A stretch of 64,000 nucleotides of DNA, from NCBI RefSeq assembly GCF_003841505.1, contig NZ_REGA01000009.1, forward strand, positions 105,194 through 169,193, given 5' to 3'. Under the pieces are notes generated by a model. The model did no database searches and was not told the DNA's origin. It saw only the letters and a program-made list of their open reading frames with translations. Positions 8,224 through 16,501 of the stretch are shown piece by piece; position 1 is the first letter of the stretch; each line of letters begins with the position of its first letter. The position numbers and the translations under genes are program-made. The stretch comes from Natrarchaeobius chitinivorans (GTDB taxonomy: Archaea > Halobacteriota > Halobacteria > Halobacteriales > Natrialbaceae).

Positions 8224-8652
8224 TTACGAGTCGGTAACGTTCCACCGATCGGAGTACGCCGTCCCGCAGCGACACTTGGCGTAGGCGTGAATCACGTCGC
8301 CCTCGGCGTAGATCCCGCCGACGCCTTCGTTTTCCTCCTCAGCGAAGGCGAAGATGAACTGTGGCTCGTGGTCGTCGCCGTCCGACGCGTCCGGACAGCT
8401 CCCACCCGCGAGGTCTGGATCGACGATTCCCTCGAGGCTCATCGCCGACTTGGCGAACTCCATCGCGCCGGTCCCGGTCGCCGCCTCGAACGCACTCCGG
8501 CCCCGGTCGCCGTCGACGACGATCAGTACGCCGCCGTCGACGGGATTGCCGAATCGTTCCAGTCGCTCGTCGGAGACGTACGAGTCGGCAAGAAAGAGCG
8601 CGACGTCGTCGGGTCGTTCGCCAGCCAGAAACGCTTCGCGCGGTGTACTCAT
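8224..8652 (-). CDS. Conserved haloarchaeal protein (DUF5807-like)
   Basis: A 142-residue acidic protein starting MSTPREAFLAGERPDDVALF. A single C-terminal CRCG pair is visible, with another Cys near the middle (SCPDAS), and an acidic FAFAEEENEGVGG stretch. From memory it matches a family found only in Halobacteria (DUF5807); no function is known. The ATG at 8652 is chosen because upstream codons look non-coding. Confidence 0.75.
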   Translation of the reverse strand: MSTPREAFLAGERPDDVALFLADSYVSDERLERFGNPVDGGVLIVVDGDRGRSAFEAATGTGAMEFAKSAMSLEGIVDPDLAGGSCPDASDGDDHEPQFIFAFAEEENEGVGGIYAEGDVIHAYAKCRCGTAYSDRWNVTDS

Positions 8653-9126
8653 ATCCGCTGTTCCCTCACGAGGGGGAAAAGGGCGTCGGTCGCCCGCCCG
8701 ATTCGGCCGTCGGAGTCCGTGGTTCGGCGATATCGTCGACACTCGAACCGATCGTCTTTCACGACCGGGCGTACCCTTCCCCGATTACCGTCGCCGTCGT
8801 CGCCTGCTGTTCGGCCAGAACAGTTATAATATACCACGAACATTCGGTAAAAGATTAAAATAGGGGTTCACACCGGAAAGGAAGTGGAATATTTGGAGGT
8901 CAGACAATATTTTCTGGGCGAACAACCTATGTGGTGTTGGTTTTAGTTATTGTATTGTATCATATCTATTGATTTATCACAAATCGGTTCGGTTGGTTCC
9001 CTGTCGTTTAATAGCCGGTGGTTCCAGAAACTCAGTAGTCGTGGTGGGGTTGCTCGCACAGTTGTCTATCGTATACCCGATACGTGTGGTCGAGACCCAC
9101 CGACGAACCCCCAGCAGTGATCGCCA
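8653..9126. other. Gene-free AT-rich interval
   Basis: 474 bp between divergent genes. 8820-9010 is markedly AT-rich (for example AGTTATAATATACC, TTTAGTTATTGTATTG, TTTAATAGCCGG) compared with its surroundings and probably holds promoters for both neighbours. No coding frame or RNA gene was recognised. Confidence 0.6.
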
Positions 9127-9618
9127 ATGCGTGAGGATGTAACTAATACCGAATCCGTCCTCGAGAACTTCTCGAGGACGAGTACGAACGGAACGTCGGA
9201 ATCGAACGCACCCGATGCGTCGGAGGGCTCGACGGATGCAGTCGAGCGTGAACTCGGCGAACTGATGTCTCAGGTCGACGGCGCACTCCCAACCGACGAG
9301 GTGGAGTTCGACGAGGACATCGTCAAAGAGAACGTCGACGAGATCCTCCTGATGCTCATCGCATTACGTGACGGAACACACGGCGAACAGCTCATTTCGG
9401 ATCTGTCCAGCTTTTTCGGGACGCAGTTGAGTCCGGGGACGATATACCCGTCTTTGCACGAACTGAACGAAGACGAGGTGCTCTCGATGCACGCCAGGGT
9501 TCGGACGAAAGAGTATTCGATCGCGAACGAGGACTACGCTCGGTCGACCATCGAGGACGCGATGGTTCAACACCTCGCGTTCGGCCTCTTGCTGTACGCG
9601 TTCCTGTCCCAGCACTGA
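9127..9618 (+). CDS. PadR-family winged-helix transcriptional regulator
   Basis: A 163-residue protein. A low-complexity Ser/Thr/Glu-rich N-terminal extension of about 65 residues precedes a PadR winged helix: DEILLMLIALRDGTHGEQLISDL, SPGTIYPSLHELNEDEVLSMHARVRTKEYSI (recognition helix plus wing). The final AMVQHLAFGLLLYAFLSQH is a hydrophobic helix, probably for dimerisation or membrane association. A DNA-binding regulator; its targets are not apparent because the next gene lies beyond a repeat element. Confidence 0.85.
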   Translation: MREDVTNTESVLENFSRTSTNGTSESNAPDASEGSTDAVERELGELMSQVDGALPTDEVEFDEDIVKENVDEILLMLIALRDGTHGEQLISDLSSFFGTQLSPGTIYPSLHELNEDEVLSMHARVRTKEYSIANEDYARSTIEDAMVQHLAFGLLLYAFLSQH

Positions 9619-9639
9619 TCCGGCGGGGCGGTCGCCTAA

Positions 9640-9880
9640 TACAGTGACGACTGGAACTAGTTACATACCCATCGCACAGTTCACGGGTCGTTCCTCCCCG
9701 TTCGCTGTTCCGCGGTTCTCGCTCGTTTCACTCGCTCACGGGTCACTTCGTTCCCCGTTCGCCGTTGCGCGGTTCTCGCTCGTTCCACTCGCTCCGAACC
9801 GCGTACGCTCCGAACCGCGTACGCTCCGAACCGCGCTCCTCGAGCGATCAGGTGTGCAGTGATTTCCAGTAGCTTCTAAA
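9640..9880. mobile_element. MITE-like element, copy A (with internal duplication)
   Basis: About 241 bp bounded by imperfect inverted repeats, left TACAGTGACGACTGGAACTA and right (complement) TTTAGAAGCTACTGGAAATC. Its core contains the segment around CGCGGTTCTCGCTCGTTTCA twice and CTCCGAACCGCGTACG in tandem. A shorter copy lies inverted at 28577-28746. No coding capacity. Confidence 0.7.
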
Positions 9881-9969
9881 CGTACTACCGTCGACGACCC
9901 GGAGGATTGGCGGATCGCGCTCACACGACACCGACGGACACCAGACCGTCTGACCAACGGGACTCGTTC

Positions 9970-10407
9970 TTACGTTTCCTCGAGGCGCTTTGCGATGGCG
10001 CTCAGACTCTCGTTTGGCGGTTCGACGGCGTCGTAGTAGGCCGTCGTTCCCGGCTCGCGGAGGCCGTAGAGGTAGTCGGGTTCGACGACGTCGATCAGGA
10101 TCGAGCCGCCCGCTCGGACCTCGTGTTCGTCGGTCCATTCGGCGAGCCGATCGGTCTGGCCGCCGGGGTCTCGCGCCGCCTCCGGCGTCTCGTAAACGCC
10201 AGGGACAGAGAGGTCGTCGCCGGTCAGCGCTCGGTCGATCCGTGCGAACAGCGTCTCACGGTCGGCGACGATCCGGACGACGTCGTCGATCGGAAACGCA
10301 TCACGGTCGTCCGCTGGAACGTCGAGGCGTACGCCACCTGCCGTCTCGGTACACGTGGCACGAACCGTCCGTATCGAGGGGTGGTCACTCGAAATACGAT
10401 CTGTCAT
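9970..10407 (-). CDS. Conserved haloarchaeal protein (DUF7112-like)
   Basis: A 145-residue acidic protein with alternating strand-like segments (VRLDVPADDRDAFPIDDVVRIV, GGSILIDVVEPDYLYGLREP). The family appears restricted to Halobacteria, and I recall it as DUF7112. The DVVRIV...GDDLSVPGVYETP pattern resembles a small beta-barrel, but no ligand or catalytic motif is evident. It lies 27 bp downstream of eS6 on the same strand and may be cotranscribed with it. Confidence 0.75.
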   Translation of the reverse strand: MTDRISSDHPSIRTVRATCTETAGGVRLDVPADDRDAFPIDDVVRIVADRETLFARIDRALTGDDLSVPGVYETPEAARDPGGQTDRLAEWTDEHEVRAGGSILIDVVEPDYLYGLREPGTTAYYDAVEPPNESLSAIAKRLEET

Positions 10408-10434
10408 ACGGGGATGTCAGGGATGAGATCGATC

Positions 10435-10824
10435 TTACTCGTCGCCGCCGATCAGTTCGTCGACGTCGGTGCTTCCGCGGTCGACGATCGATGCGTTGAT
10501 CTGTGCGACTGCGTCGGAAATTTCGCCTCCACGGACCGTGATCCGTCGTCGCTCGCCGTCACGAGACGGGTGATATCCAGTCTGGCGTCCTTCCATCAGG
10601 ACTTCCGTCAGGTTCGGTCCCGTCACGTCCCCGCTGAGCGGTCGACCGGCGTCGTCCGATCCGCCGGTAATCTCGAGGGTGTAGCCGTCGAGACCGACTG
10701 CACCGCCATCGACCTCTTCGCCGATCGATCGTCCCATGAATCGATTCGCGTCCTGTTCTTCCGCCTCGAGCTGGTAGGACGACCCGGTATCCGGGTCGCC
10801 GACGACGACAGTGAAACTTGCCAT
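10435..10824 (-). CDS. rps6e: 30S ribosomal protein eS6
   Basis: A 129-residue archaeal-length eS6. The N-terminus [14 protein letters not shown], the central [19 protein letters not shown], and [20 protein letters not shown] are the family signatures. It is a component of the small ribosomal subunit. ATG 10824 gives the canonical N-terminus; a farther-upstream ATG would add an unrelated extension. Confidence 0.95.
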   Translation of the reverse strand: MASFTVVVGDPDTGSSYQLEAEEQDANRFMGRSIGEEVDGGAVGLDGYTLEITGGSDDAGRPLSGDVTGPNLTEVLMEGRQTGYHPSRDGERRRITVRGGEISDAVAQINASIVDRGSTDVDELIGGDE

Positions 10825-10954
10825 GTCCGACGGAAGACGGCCGTCGCTCAAAAGAACATCGTTTCAACCCGACCGTGTGCGCGATGGATGGGACCCAGCC
10901 GCTACCCCGGAAAGCTTCGCCGAACCGGCGTCCTCTCCCCTTTTTGTGTTTCCC

Positions 10955-11060
10955 CCTCTGTCGGCCAATGACCTCCTCTCCTACTGTCGGCCAATAACCC
11001 CCTCCCTTTCTCGTCGGCCAATGACCTCCGCTTCCCCGGCCAACAACTTCCTCTCTGAGA
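10955..11060 (+). repeat. Degenerate tandem repeat upstream of a small conserved gene
   Basis: TCGGCCAATGACCTCC at 10961, TCGGCCAATAACCCCC at 10987, TCGGCCAATGACCTCC at 11014 and CCGGCCAACAACTTCC near 11036: four units at 26-27 then about 22 bp spacing, in the 319-bp interval before the gene at 11144. The even spacing is compatible with phased binding sites or with repeat expansion. The rest of the interval shows no gene. Confidence 0.75.
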
Positions 11061-11143
11061 TCGCCTGCGGTAGCTGTCCGCGTCTCGTTTGCGACTTCGT
11101 GTTCGATGGAACAGTCAAGTGGATTCCCTTCCTACGACCGACT

Positions 11144-11422
11144 GTGTTCATCGATCCCGAGCGCCTCGAGAGGCGCTTGCGCGAGGAGTTCGCCGGAACC
11201 GACGGCGAGTCCCGGGTCGTCGTCCGTCAGGCTGTCGATCTCGCCGACTCGGGTGCGTATGCGGACGACGTCGGTGTCCCGCTGACGACCGAAGTCGTTC
11301 TCGAGGAACTGTCGGATGCGCCCGACGGAACGCCGGCAGAGCGATGGAACTGGTGGATCGGCTCGCTCGAGATCGCCTACGGCGAGTACGACCAGTTCGG
11401 TATCCGACAGTACCGCAAGTGA
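11144..11422 (+). CDS. Conserved haloarchaeal protein (DUF7113-like)
   Basis: A 92-residue acidic protein with GTG start: VFIDPERLERRLREEF, then RQAVDLADSGAYADDVGVPLT and RWNWWIGSLEIAYGEYDQFGIRQY. The compact conserved region begins at the GTG. In-frame upstream codons run through the tandem repeat at 10961-11060 and look non-coding, so the GTG is preferred. I recall this as a Halobacteria-only family (DUF7113). Function unknown. Confidence 0.7.
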   Translation: MFIDPERLERRLREEFAGTDGESRVVVRQAVDLADSGAYADDVGVPLTTEVVLEELSDAPDGTPAERWNWWIGSLEIAYGEYDQFGIRQYRK

Positions 11423-11463
11423 CAGCGTGTGGAAACGAAACCTCTTTTATGCGTTCCTGACCA

Positions 11464-12153
11464 ATGGGTCAGCTAGTGACCGATCCGGACGTTCGCAACG
11501 AGATCATGACTGCGACATACGAGGCGCTGTGCGAGCACGGCTACACCGATCTCACGGCACAGGACATCGCCGACAGGACTGACAAGAGCAAGTCCCTCCT
11601 GTTCTATCACTACGACTCGAAAGAGGACCTCGTCGTCGACTTTCTCGAGTACCTGCTCGAGGTGATCGACGACCGGGTCGCGGAGATCGACTCCCTCGAG
11701 CCCGCCGAACGGCTCTCGGTGTTCGTCGACTGGTTTCTCTACGGATCGGAGGGCAGCGACCAGCAGTCGTTTCACACGGCGATGCTCGAACTCCGAACGC
11801 AGGCACCCTACAACGATCGCTACCGCGAGCAACTCCGCCGAAGCGACGATCGCCTACGGGCGGCACTCGAAGGAATTCTCGAGGACGGGATCGACGCCGG
11901 CCAATTCGTCGATCACGACCCCGAACGGACGGCAGCCTTGCTGATCGCCGCGATCGACGGGGCCCGGATCCGACAGCTCACCCTCGAACGGGACGAGTAC
12001 CTCGCCGAAGTACGCACGGCGCTCGTCGCCAGGATCTTCGACGAACTCCTCGCCGATGACGTCGAGTTCTCGGCTGAGCGTCCGTCGACGTCCGCATCGA
12101 AACCCGATCGAACCCCGGACGGCGATCGGTTCGAATCGGACCGAGAGACGTAG
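11464..12153 (+). CDS. TetR/AcrR-family transcriptional regulator
   Basis: A 229-residue regulator. Residues about 10-60 are the TetR helix-turn-helix: EIMTATYEALCEHGYTDLTAQDIADR then KSKSLLFYHYDSKEDLVVDFLEYLL. Residues 65-200 are an all-helical ligand domain, and the C-terminal 30 residues are a Ser/Asp-rich tail. It lies 21 bp before the isoprenoid-synthase-like gene, so it may control that gene or sense a lipid precursor (inference). Confidence 0.9.
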   Translation: MGQLVTDPDVRNEIMTATYEALCEHGYTDLTAQDIADRTDKSKSLLFYHYDSKEDLVVDFLEYLLEVIDDRVAEIDSLEPAERLSVFVDWFLYGSEGSDQQSFHTAMLELRTQAPYNDRYREQLRRSDDRLRAALEGILEDGIDAGQFVDHDPERTAALLIAAIDGARIRQLTLERDEYLAEVRTALVARIFDELLADDVEFSAERPSTSASKPDRTPDGDRFESDRET

Positions 12154-12174
12154 TTCCGCCGTTGGCCCACTACT

Positions 12175-13065
12175 ATGAGCGAACACACCTCCACGCACGA
12201 CGACACCGCCTCCACAGATACCCCGTTGCAGGGGCTTTCCCCCTCTGTTCGGTCGATCGTCTCGCATTCGCTTCCTGCCCGCGATCGCTCCCTGGCCGCC
12301 GCCCTCTGTACGATCGCCGGTGAAGCCGCAAGCGCCAGCGACGAGCGTACCGGAGGACGGCCTGCTCAGTCCCTCGAGCCGGTGACGAAGGCCGCGGTGA
12401 CCTTCGAGGGGTACGCTCGAATCCGACTCGATCTGCTGGCGACCGATCGGTACGACCGGGAAAACGCTCGAGACGCTGCCGTACTGGCCAGCGATTACCT
12501 CCACGCCGCCGCGTACACGATGGCCGCCGAGACCGCCGTTCCCGACCGCCGTTCTCTCGAGCTCTACCGAATTCTTACCGAGGGATCGACGACGCTCGCG
12601 GCGCTGTTTTTCGAGCGCGTTCCAGAGAGTTCCGCCTCGAGCCCGGACGTCTCCGCACACCCGGACGTTGTCCTGGCCGAAACGGCGAGTGCGCTCGGCG
12701 CGACGGCTGTCGGCGCGACGACGGAGACGCGGGCGGCGATCGAACGCTACGCTCGTGGGCTGACCGCAGCACTGATCGCCCATCCCGATCGGACCGACGA
12801 ACCCCACCGAACGGCGATCGGAGCGCTCTCCGGAACTGCCGAACGACCCGAAACCGACGAAGTCGGTCCCGAAACGTCTCAGTTCGTCCGTTTCGGCGAC
12901 GATCGACCGTCGACGGTCGAGCGACACCTCGAGCGCGCCCGTGACGCGATCGAAACCCTCCGGCGGACGCAACTCGACACCCGGTCGGACGCCGAATCGA
13001 TGTTCGCCCGCCTTGAAGGGGCAACACGGATTCCGTTCGACGACGTACTCGAGAACGATGGCTGA
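12175..13065 (+). CDS. Isoprenoid-synthase-like protein lacking DDxxD (DUF7114-like)
   Basis: A 296-residue all-helical protein. The segment ARDAAVLASDYLHAAAYTMAAE resembles the helix following the first aspartate-rich region of polyprenyl diphosphate synthases (AxLAGDYLLARA-type), but neither DDxxD motif is present, so prenyltransferase catalysis is doubtful. I recall it as a Halobacteria family (DUF7114). It follows the TetR regulator closely, and its stop overlaps the ATG at 13058 of the next frame. Confidence 0.7.
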   Translation: MSEHTSTHDDTASTDTPLQGLSPSVRSIVSHSLPARDRSLAAALCTIAGEAASASDERTGGRPAQSLEPVTKAAVTFEGYARIRLDLLATDRYDRENARDAAVLASDYLHAAAYTMAAETAVPDRRSLELYRILTEGSTTLAALFFERVPESSASSPDVSAHPDVVLAETASALGATAVGATTETRAAIERYARGLTAALIAHPDRTDEPHRTAIGALSGTAERPETDEVGPETSQFVRFGDDRPSTVERHLERARDAIETLRRTQLDTRSDAESMFARLEGATRIPFDDVLENDG

Positions 13066-13096
13066 ACTCACACGTCCGGTCTAGCTGGCGTACCCG

Positions 13097-13402
13097 TTGA
13101 CGGCGCTCGCGGCCGGACTCGGCCACTGCTATCTCGGCCAGTGGAAACGCGGGGTGATCTGGTTCGGTCTCTACGTTCTCGCGCTCGCGTTCCTGAGCGC
13201 GCGCTCTCTCTCCGGCGCGTTCGAACCCGGCGAGCCGTTCGTGATCACGGCCTTGCAGTTCGAGTCGGTCAGCTATGTCGATGTCGCGGTTCCGTTCGCC
13301 GTCGTCCTCGTCTGTCTGCTCGACGTCTATCTCATCAGTCTGACCGCTCGAGCCGAACCGATGGCCACAACCCCGGACGAGCCACGCTCGAACGGGTCGT
13401 AG
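13097..13402 (+). CDS. Small membrane protein, possibly broken at its 5' end
   Basis: 101 residues from TTG 13097. It has a hydrophobic start (TALAAGLGHCYLGQWKRGVIWFGLYVLALAFL) and a second helix near residues 60-85. The GLGHxYLGxWKRG pattern is typical of small haloarchaeal membrane proteins. No ATG or GTG precedes the conserved part. An ATG at 13058, overlapping the previous stop, is in the same frame but a TAG interrupts it at 13082-13084. Either the TTG is used or the gene has acquired a premature stop. Confidence 0.6.
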   Translation: MTALAAGLGHCYLGQWKRGVIWFGLYVLALAFLSARSLSGAFEPGEPFVITALQFESVSYVDVAVPFAVVLVCLLDVYLISLTARAEPMATTPDEPRSNGS

Positions 13403-13507
13403 CTCGAGGCGGCCGGCTACGCTGTGTACTCGAGAAGAGGCAGGTTCCGTGTGTACTCGAGAGATCCGGACGTGGGCATTTTTGTAGCCGTCGACCGTAA
13501 AACGCGT

Positions 13508-13942
13508 ATGGGCCGCTTCGGAACGCTCCTCCTCAAGGGGGTCGGCGTGTTCCTGCTCGGGGTACTCGCCCTGGCTATCGTCTGGACGATCCTCAGCGCC
13601 GTCCTCTCGCTCGTCGCGACGGTCGTTTCCCTGCTCGTCACGGCCGTCGTCGTCGGCGTTCTCGTGCTGGCAGCGATCGGGCTATTCTCGATTCTCCGCG
13701 ACCGGGGGGACTCCGAAACGCGGACGCGGTCGACGTCGGTCGGTCGTTCGATCGGCGACGACGAGCGCCAGTCGACGGCCGCCGATCCGGAGTCCCGTCT
13801 CCGGTCCCGGTACGTCGCTGGCGAACTCTCCGACGATGAGTTCGAACGCCGGCTCGACCGGGTGCTCGAAGACGACGAGACTCGCGACCGCTCCGGCGGT
13901 CGGTACTCGAACTCGAGGGACCTGAACCGAAGTCGACGGTGA
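13508..13942 (+). CDS. Membrane protein with C-terminal SHOCT domain
   Basis: 144 residues. A nearly continuous hydrophobic stretch (residues about 8-65) makes two transmembrane helices. After a charged linker comes DPESRLRSRYVAGELSDDEFERRLDRVLED, a clear SHOCT (short C-terminal) motif, often found as an oligomerisation tail on membrane proteins. ATG 13508 gives the start immediately before the first helix. Function unknown. Confidence 0.82.
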   Translation: MGRFGTLLLKGVGVFLLGVLALAIVWTILSAVLSLVATVVSLLVTAVVVGVLVLAAIGLFSILRDRGDSETRTRSTSVGRSIGDDERQSTAADPESRLRSRYVAGELSDDEFERRLDRVLEDDETRDRSGGRYSNSRDLNRSRR

Positions 13943-14044
13943 CGTGATTGCCGCTTTTTCCTGCCGCCGTCCGGGCTGGAAACGCCCGGTCGCGGTCTCG
14001 CCGTCAATCGTTACAGTAGACAATCAGGCGCTTCAGTGGACCAA

Positions 14045-15349
14045 TCAAGCGCTTGGCTCCCAGTTTTCGACGGCGACCGTCTCTCCGGCGGGGATCCCCT
14101 CCCGATCGTCGTCGACGACGACCCAGCCGTCCGCGAGCGCAACCGACGAGAGAACGCCCGAGCCGCTGGCCCGAGTCGGCGTCGCCGCGAACGCCGGCTC
14201 GTCGTCTCCGTCACGTTCGTCGGCCGTCCGCTCGTCGAGTCGGACGCGGGCGAACGTTCGCGTGCCGGGTTCGCTCGGTATCTTTCGCTCGAGCGTGGCT
14301 CGCGTCGTCGGATGAGGGTCAGGGGTTGTCCCCTCGAGCCACCGGAGCGTGGGTCTGAGAAACTGAACGGCGTTGACGATACAGGCGACCGGATACCCTG
14401 GAAGCGCGAGGACGGGCGTCCCCTCGACGATGCCGAGACAGACGGGGTGGCCGGGTTTGAGCCCGACGCCGTGGACGAGCACCTCGCCCAGGTCGTCGAT
14501 CACCTCCGGCAGCAGGTCGCGCTCGCCGACCGAGGAGCCGCCGGTCGTGACGACGACGTCTTTCGTGAGATCGCGCTGGATCGCGACCCGGAGGGAGTCG
14601 AAATCGTCGGTGACGACGTCTCGATAGGTCGACCGGCCGCCCCAGCGGTCGACCAGTCTGGAGACGGTGAGCGCGTTGGTCTCGATCACCTCGCCGGGAC
14701 CGGGATCGTCCTCGACGAGTTCCTCGCCGGTCGGAACGACGCCGACCGTCGGCCGGTTCGCAACCGGAACGTGGGCGTACCCCGCCGATCGAAGGAGGCC
14801 GAGGTCGGAGGGACGGAGCCGGTGTCCGGCCTCGTAGAGGGTCTGGTCGGCTTCGACGTCCTCGCCGATCGGCGCGACGTTTTCGCCCTCCGCGAGGGCG
14901 TCCTCGATCTCGAGTTCGCCTCGTTCCTCGAGTTCCACCACTCGCTCGATCATCACGACGGCGTCGGCTCCCTCCGGGAGCGCGCTCCCGGTGTGGACGC
15001 GTGCGGCGGTTCCAGCGTCGACGGTGGCGTCCGCCCCCTCTCCGTCCGCGATCCGAACCACCTCGGGCGAGCGCTCGCTGGCACCGAACGTGTCGGCGGC
15101 ACGGACGGCGTAGCCGTCCATCGCCGCCCGTCGATAGTGGGGAACGTTCCGGGCGGCCGTGACCCGAGTCGCCAGAACTCGGCCGTCCGCGCGTTCGACG
15201 TCGACAGTCTCCGTCCCGACCGGATTCGCCGATTCGTCGTCCGCTCGGTCGCTGCTCTCGATCGCGTCCCGTAGAACCCGGCGCGCCTCGTCGACCGGCG
15301 TCCGAACCTTGAATCCGGCCTCCGTGCGCTCTCGGTCGGCACCTTTCAT
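14045..15349 (-). CDS. moeA: Molybdopterin molybdenumtransferase MoeA
   Basis: 434 residues, a normal length. MoeA inserts molybdate into adenylated molybdopterin in molybdenum cofactor synthesis. Signatures seen: RAAMDGYAVRAADT near residue 75, TGSALPEGADAVVMIE, PTGEELVEDDPGPGEVIETN, TTGGSSVGERD (the MPT-binding motif), HGVGLKPGHPVCLGI and ALPGYPVACIVNAVQFLRP. The C-terminal domain IV ends WVVVDDDREGIPAGETVAVE. ATG 15349 starts a short lead before the conserved domain. No other Moco gene is adjacent. Confidence 0.95.
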   Translation of the reverse strand: MKGADRERTEAGFKVRTPVDEARRVLRDAIESSDRADDESANPVGTETVDVERADGRVLATRVTAARNVPHYRRAAMDGYAVRAADTFGASERSPEVVRIADGEGADATVDAGTAARVHTGSALPEGADAVVMIERVVELEERGELEIEDALAEGENVAPIGEDVEADQTLYEAGHRLRPSDLGLLRSAGYAHVPVANRPTVGVVPTGEELVEDDPGPGEVIETNALTVSRLVDRWGGRSTYRDVVTDDFDSLRVAIQRDLTKDVVVTTGGSSVGERDLLPEVIDDLGEVLVHGVGLKPGHPVCLGIVEGTPVLALPGYPVACIVNAVQFLRPTLRWLEGTTPDPHPTTRATLERKIPSEPGTRTFARVRLDERTADERDGDDEPAFAATPTRASGSGVLSSVALADGWVVVDDDREGIPAGETVAVENWEPSA

Positions 15350-15458
15350 ACGGTGACTCGAGTCGCCCGTGGGCAAAAGCGTAGGGGAACGGATTCGAAG
15401 ACCGGCGTTCGACGCGTCGACCAAAACGATTTCGTCATCGGACGAGAACGTCAGTCGT

Positions 15459-15845
15459 ATGAGTAACTCCAGCCAGCTTACGTCGACGCTCGGCATCGTC
15501 CTCGGAGCCGTCCTCGTCGCACTCGGCGTCGGCGCGTACGTGGCCACCGACTTCGCGAGCGTGACCGCCCTCATCCCGGCGTTTTTCGGCGTCGTGATCG
15601 CGCTTCTCGGCGTCGCGGGTCGACAACTCGATCGGGATCGAATCGCCGTCTACGGCATCGGCGTGCTCGCGCTTCTGGGGATCCTCGGCTCCGCTCGAGT
15701 CGTCCCCGACGCGATCGCGCTGGTCGCCGACGACGCCGTCGACTCAGTCGTTGCAACGGTCTCCCAGAGCGCGATGATCCTCATCTGTCTCGTCCTGCTC
15801 GTCGCCGTCGTCAGGGACGGCCTCGATCTGCGAAGAAGCCCGTGA
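15459..15845 (+). CDS. Four-helix membrane protein, unknown function
   Basis: A 128-residue integral membrane protein with about four hydrophobic helices (residues about 9-28, 35-52, 62-80 and 103-120) and a short charged C-terminus. Halobacteria often carry such proteins as conserved hypotheticals. ATG 15459 is preferred because it lies just before the first helix. It is transcribed toward Hsp20 and divergently from moeA. Confidence 0.78.
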   Translation: MSNSSQLTSTLGIVLGAVLVALGVGAYVATDFASVTALIPAFFGVVIALLGVAGRQLDRDRIAVYGIGVLALLGILGSARVVPDAIALVADDAVDSVVATVSQSAMILICLVLLVAVVRDGLDLRRSP

Positions 15846-15952
15846 CCCCCGGTCCAGCCGGTCGGGTCTCTCCGTTTCGGCGGTCGGTTCGTGTCCCTTT
15901 CGTCCCCGCCGGTACCGCGGCCTTTTTCGTATCGGCGATCGAACGTGTATCC

Positions 15953-16438
15953 ATGTCAGCGCTCCGTGACGCATTGCGGGACCTCTCAGAGGACGTCTTC
16001 TTCGATCTGCTCGAGAGCGACGACGCCTACCTTCTCGTGGTAGACGTACCGGGCGTGACCGCCGACGCGCTCGAGGTATCCGCCGAAGACGGTCATCTCG
16101 GGATCGAGGCACAGCGAGAGAAAGACCTCCCCGGCGAGTACCGCTATCTCGAGGAGAACCGGTCGATCTTCTTCGACGTCGAGTTACCCGTTCCCGAGGA
16201 CGCACTCGAGGGGGAAGCGGACGTCTCGGTAGATCGTGGCGTTCTCGAGCTTACGATTCCCAAGCGGTCGAAACGGCCTGAGACGACGATCGACGTGGTC
16301 GAACGCGACAGCAACGGCTCCGACCGCGATGTCGACGGCCCCGACAGCAACGGCTCCGACCGCGACATCACCGAACGCGACATCACCGACCGCGACGCAG
16401 ACGACGCGGCTGACCCCCAGGATCCGGAACCGAGGTGA
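15953..16438 (+). CDS. Hsp20/alpha-crystallin family small heat-shock protein
   Basis: 161 residues. The alpha-crystallin domain runs from AYLLVVDVPGVTADALEVSAEDGHLGIEA through SIFFDVELPVPEDALEG to VDRGVLELTIPK, which carries the G-x-L motif. The C-terminal 50 residues form an acidic low-complexity tail with repeats of SNGSDRD and ITxRD. It is an ATP-independent holdase. A TTTTTCGTA stretch about 27 nt upstream could be a TATA box. It is followed after 63 bp by the ABC1 kinase gene. Confidence 0.9.
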   Translation: MSALRDALRDLSEDVFFDLLESDDAYLLVVDVPGVTADALEVSAEDGHLGIEAQREKDLPGEYRYLEENRSIFFDVELPVPEDALEGEADVSVDRGVLELTIPKRSKRPETTIDVVERDSNGSDRDVDGPDSNGSDRDITERDITDRDADDAADPQDPEPR

Positions 16439-16501
16439 CCGAGGCTGGTCTCTCTCCGCGCGTACAGGCGATTCGTCCTCGTCGCGTGGCAGTTTCTCCC
16501 G

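Noticed and set aside
8820..9010. A replication origin in the AT-rich interval
   Set aside because: No Orc1/Cdc6 gene is adjacent and no ORB-type repeats were seen.
9640..9880. A short arginine/serine-rich protein in MITE copy A
   Set aside because: The apparent peptide is the translation of repeated CGCTCG/CCGTTCG DNA; the inverted copy B does not preserve the frame.
12175..13065. Geranylgeranyl diphosphate synthase
   Set aside because: Both aspartate-rich motifs needed for catalysis are absent.
14036..15274. Long plus-strand frame opposite moeA
   Set aside because: It is the antisense of a clear MoeA gene, in GC-rich DNA where long antisense frames are expected. No domain is visible in its translation.
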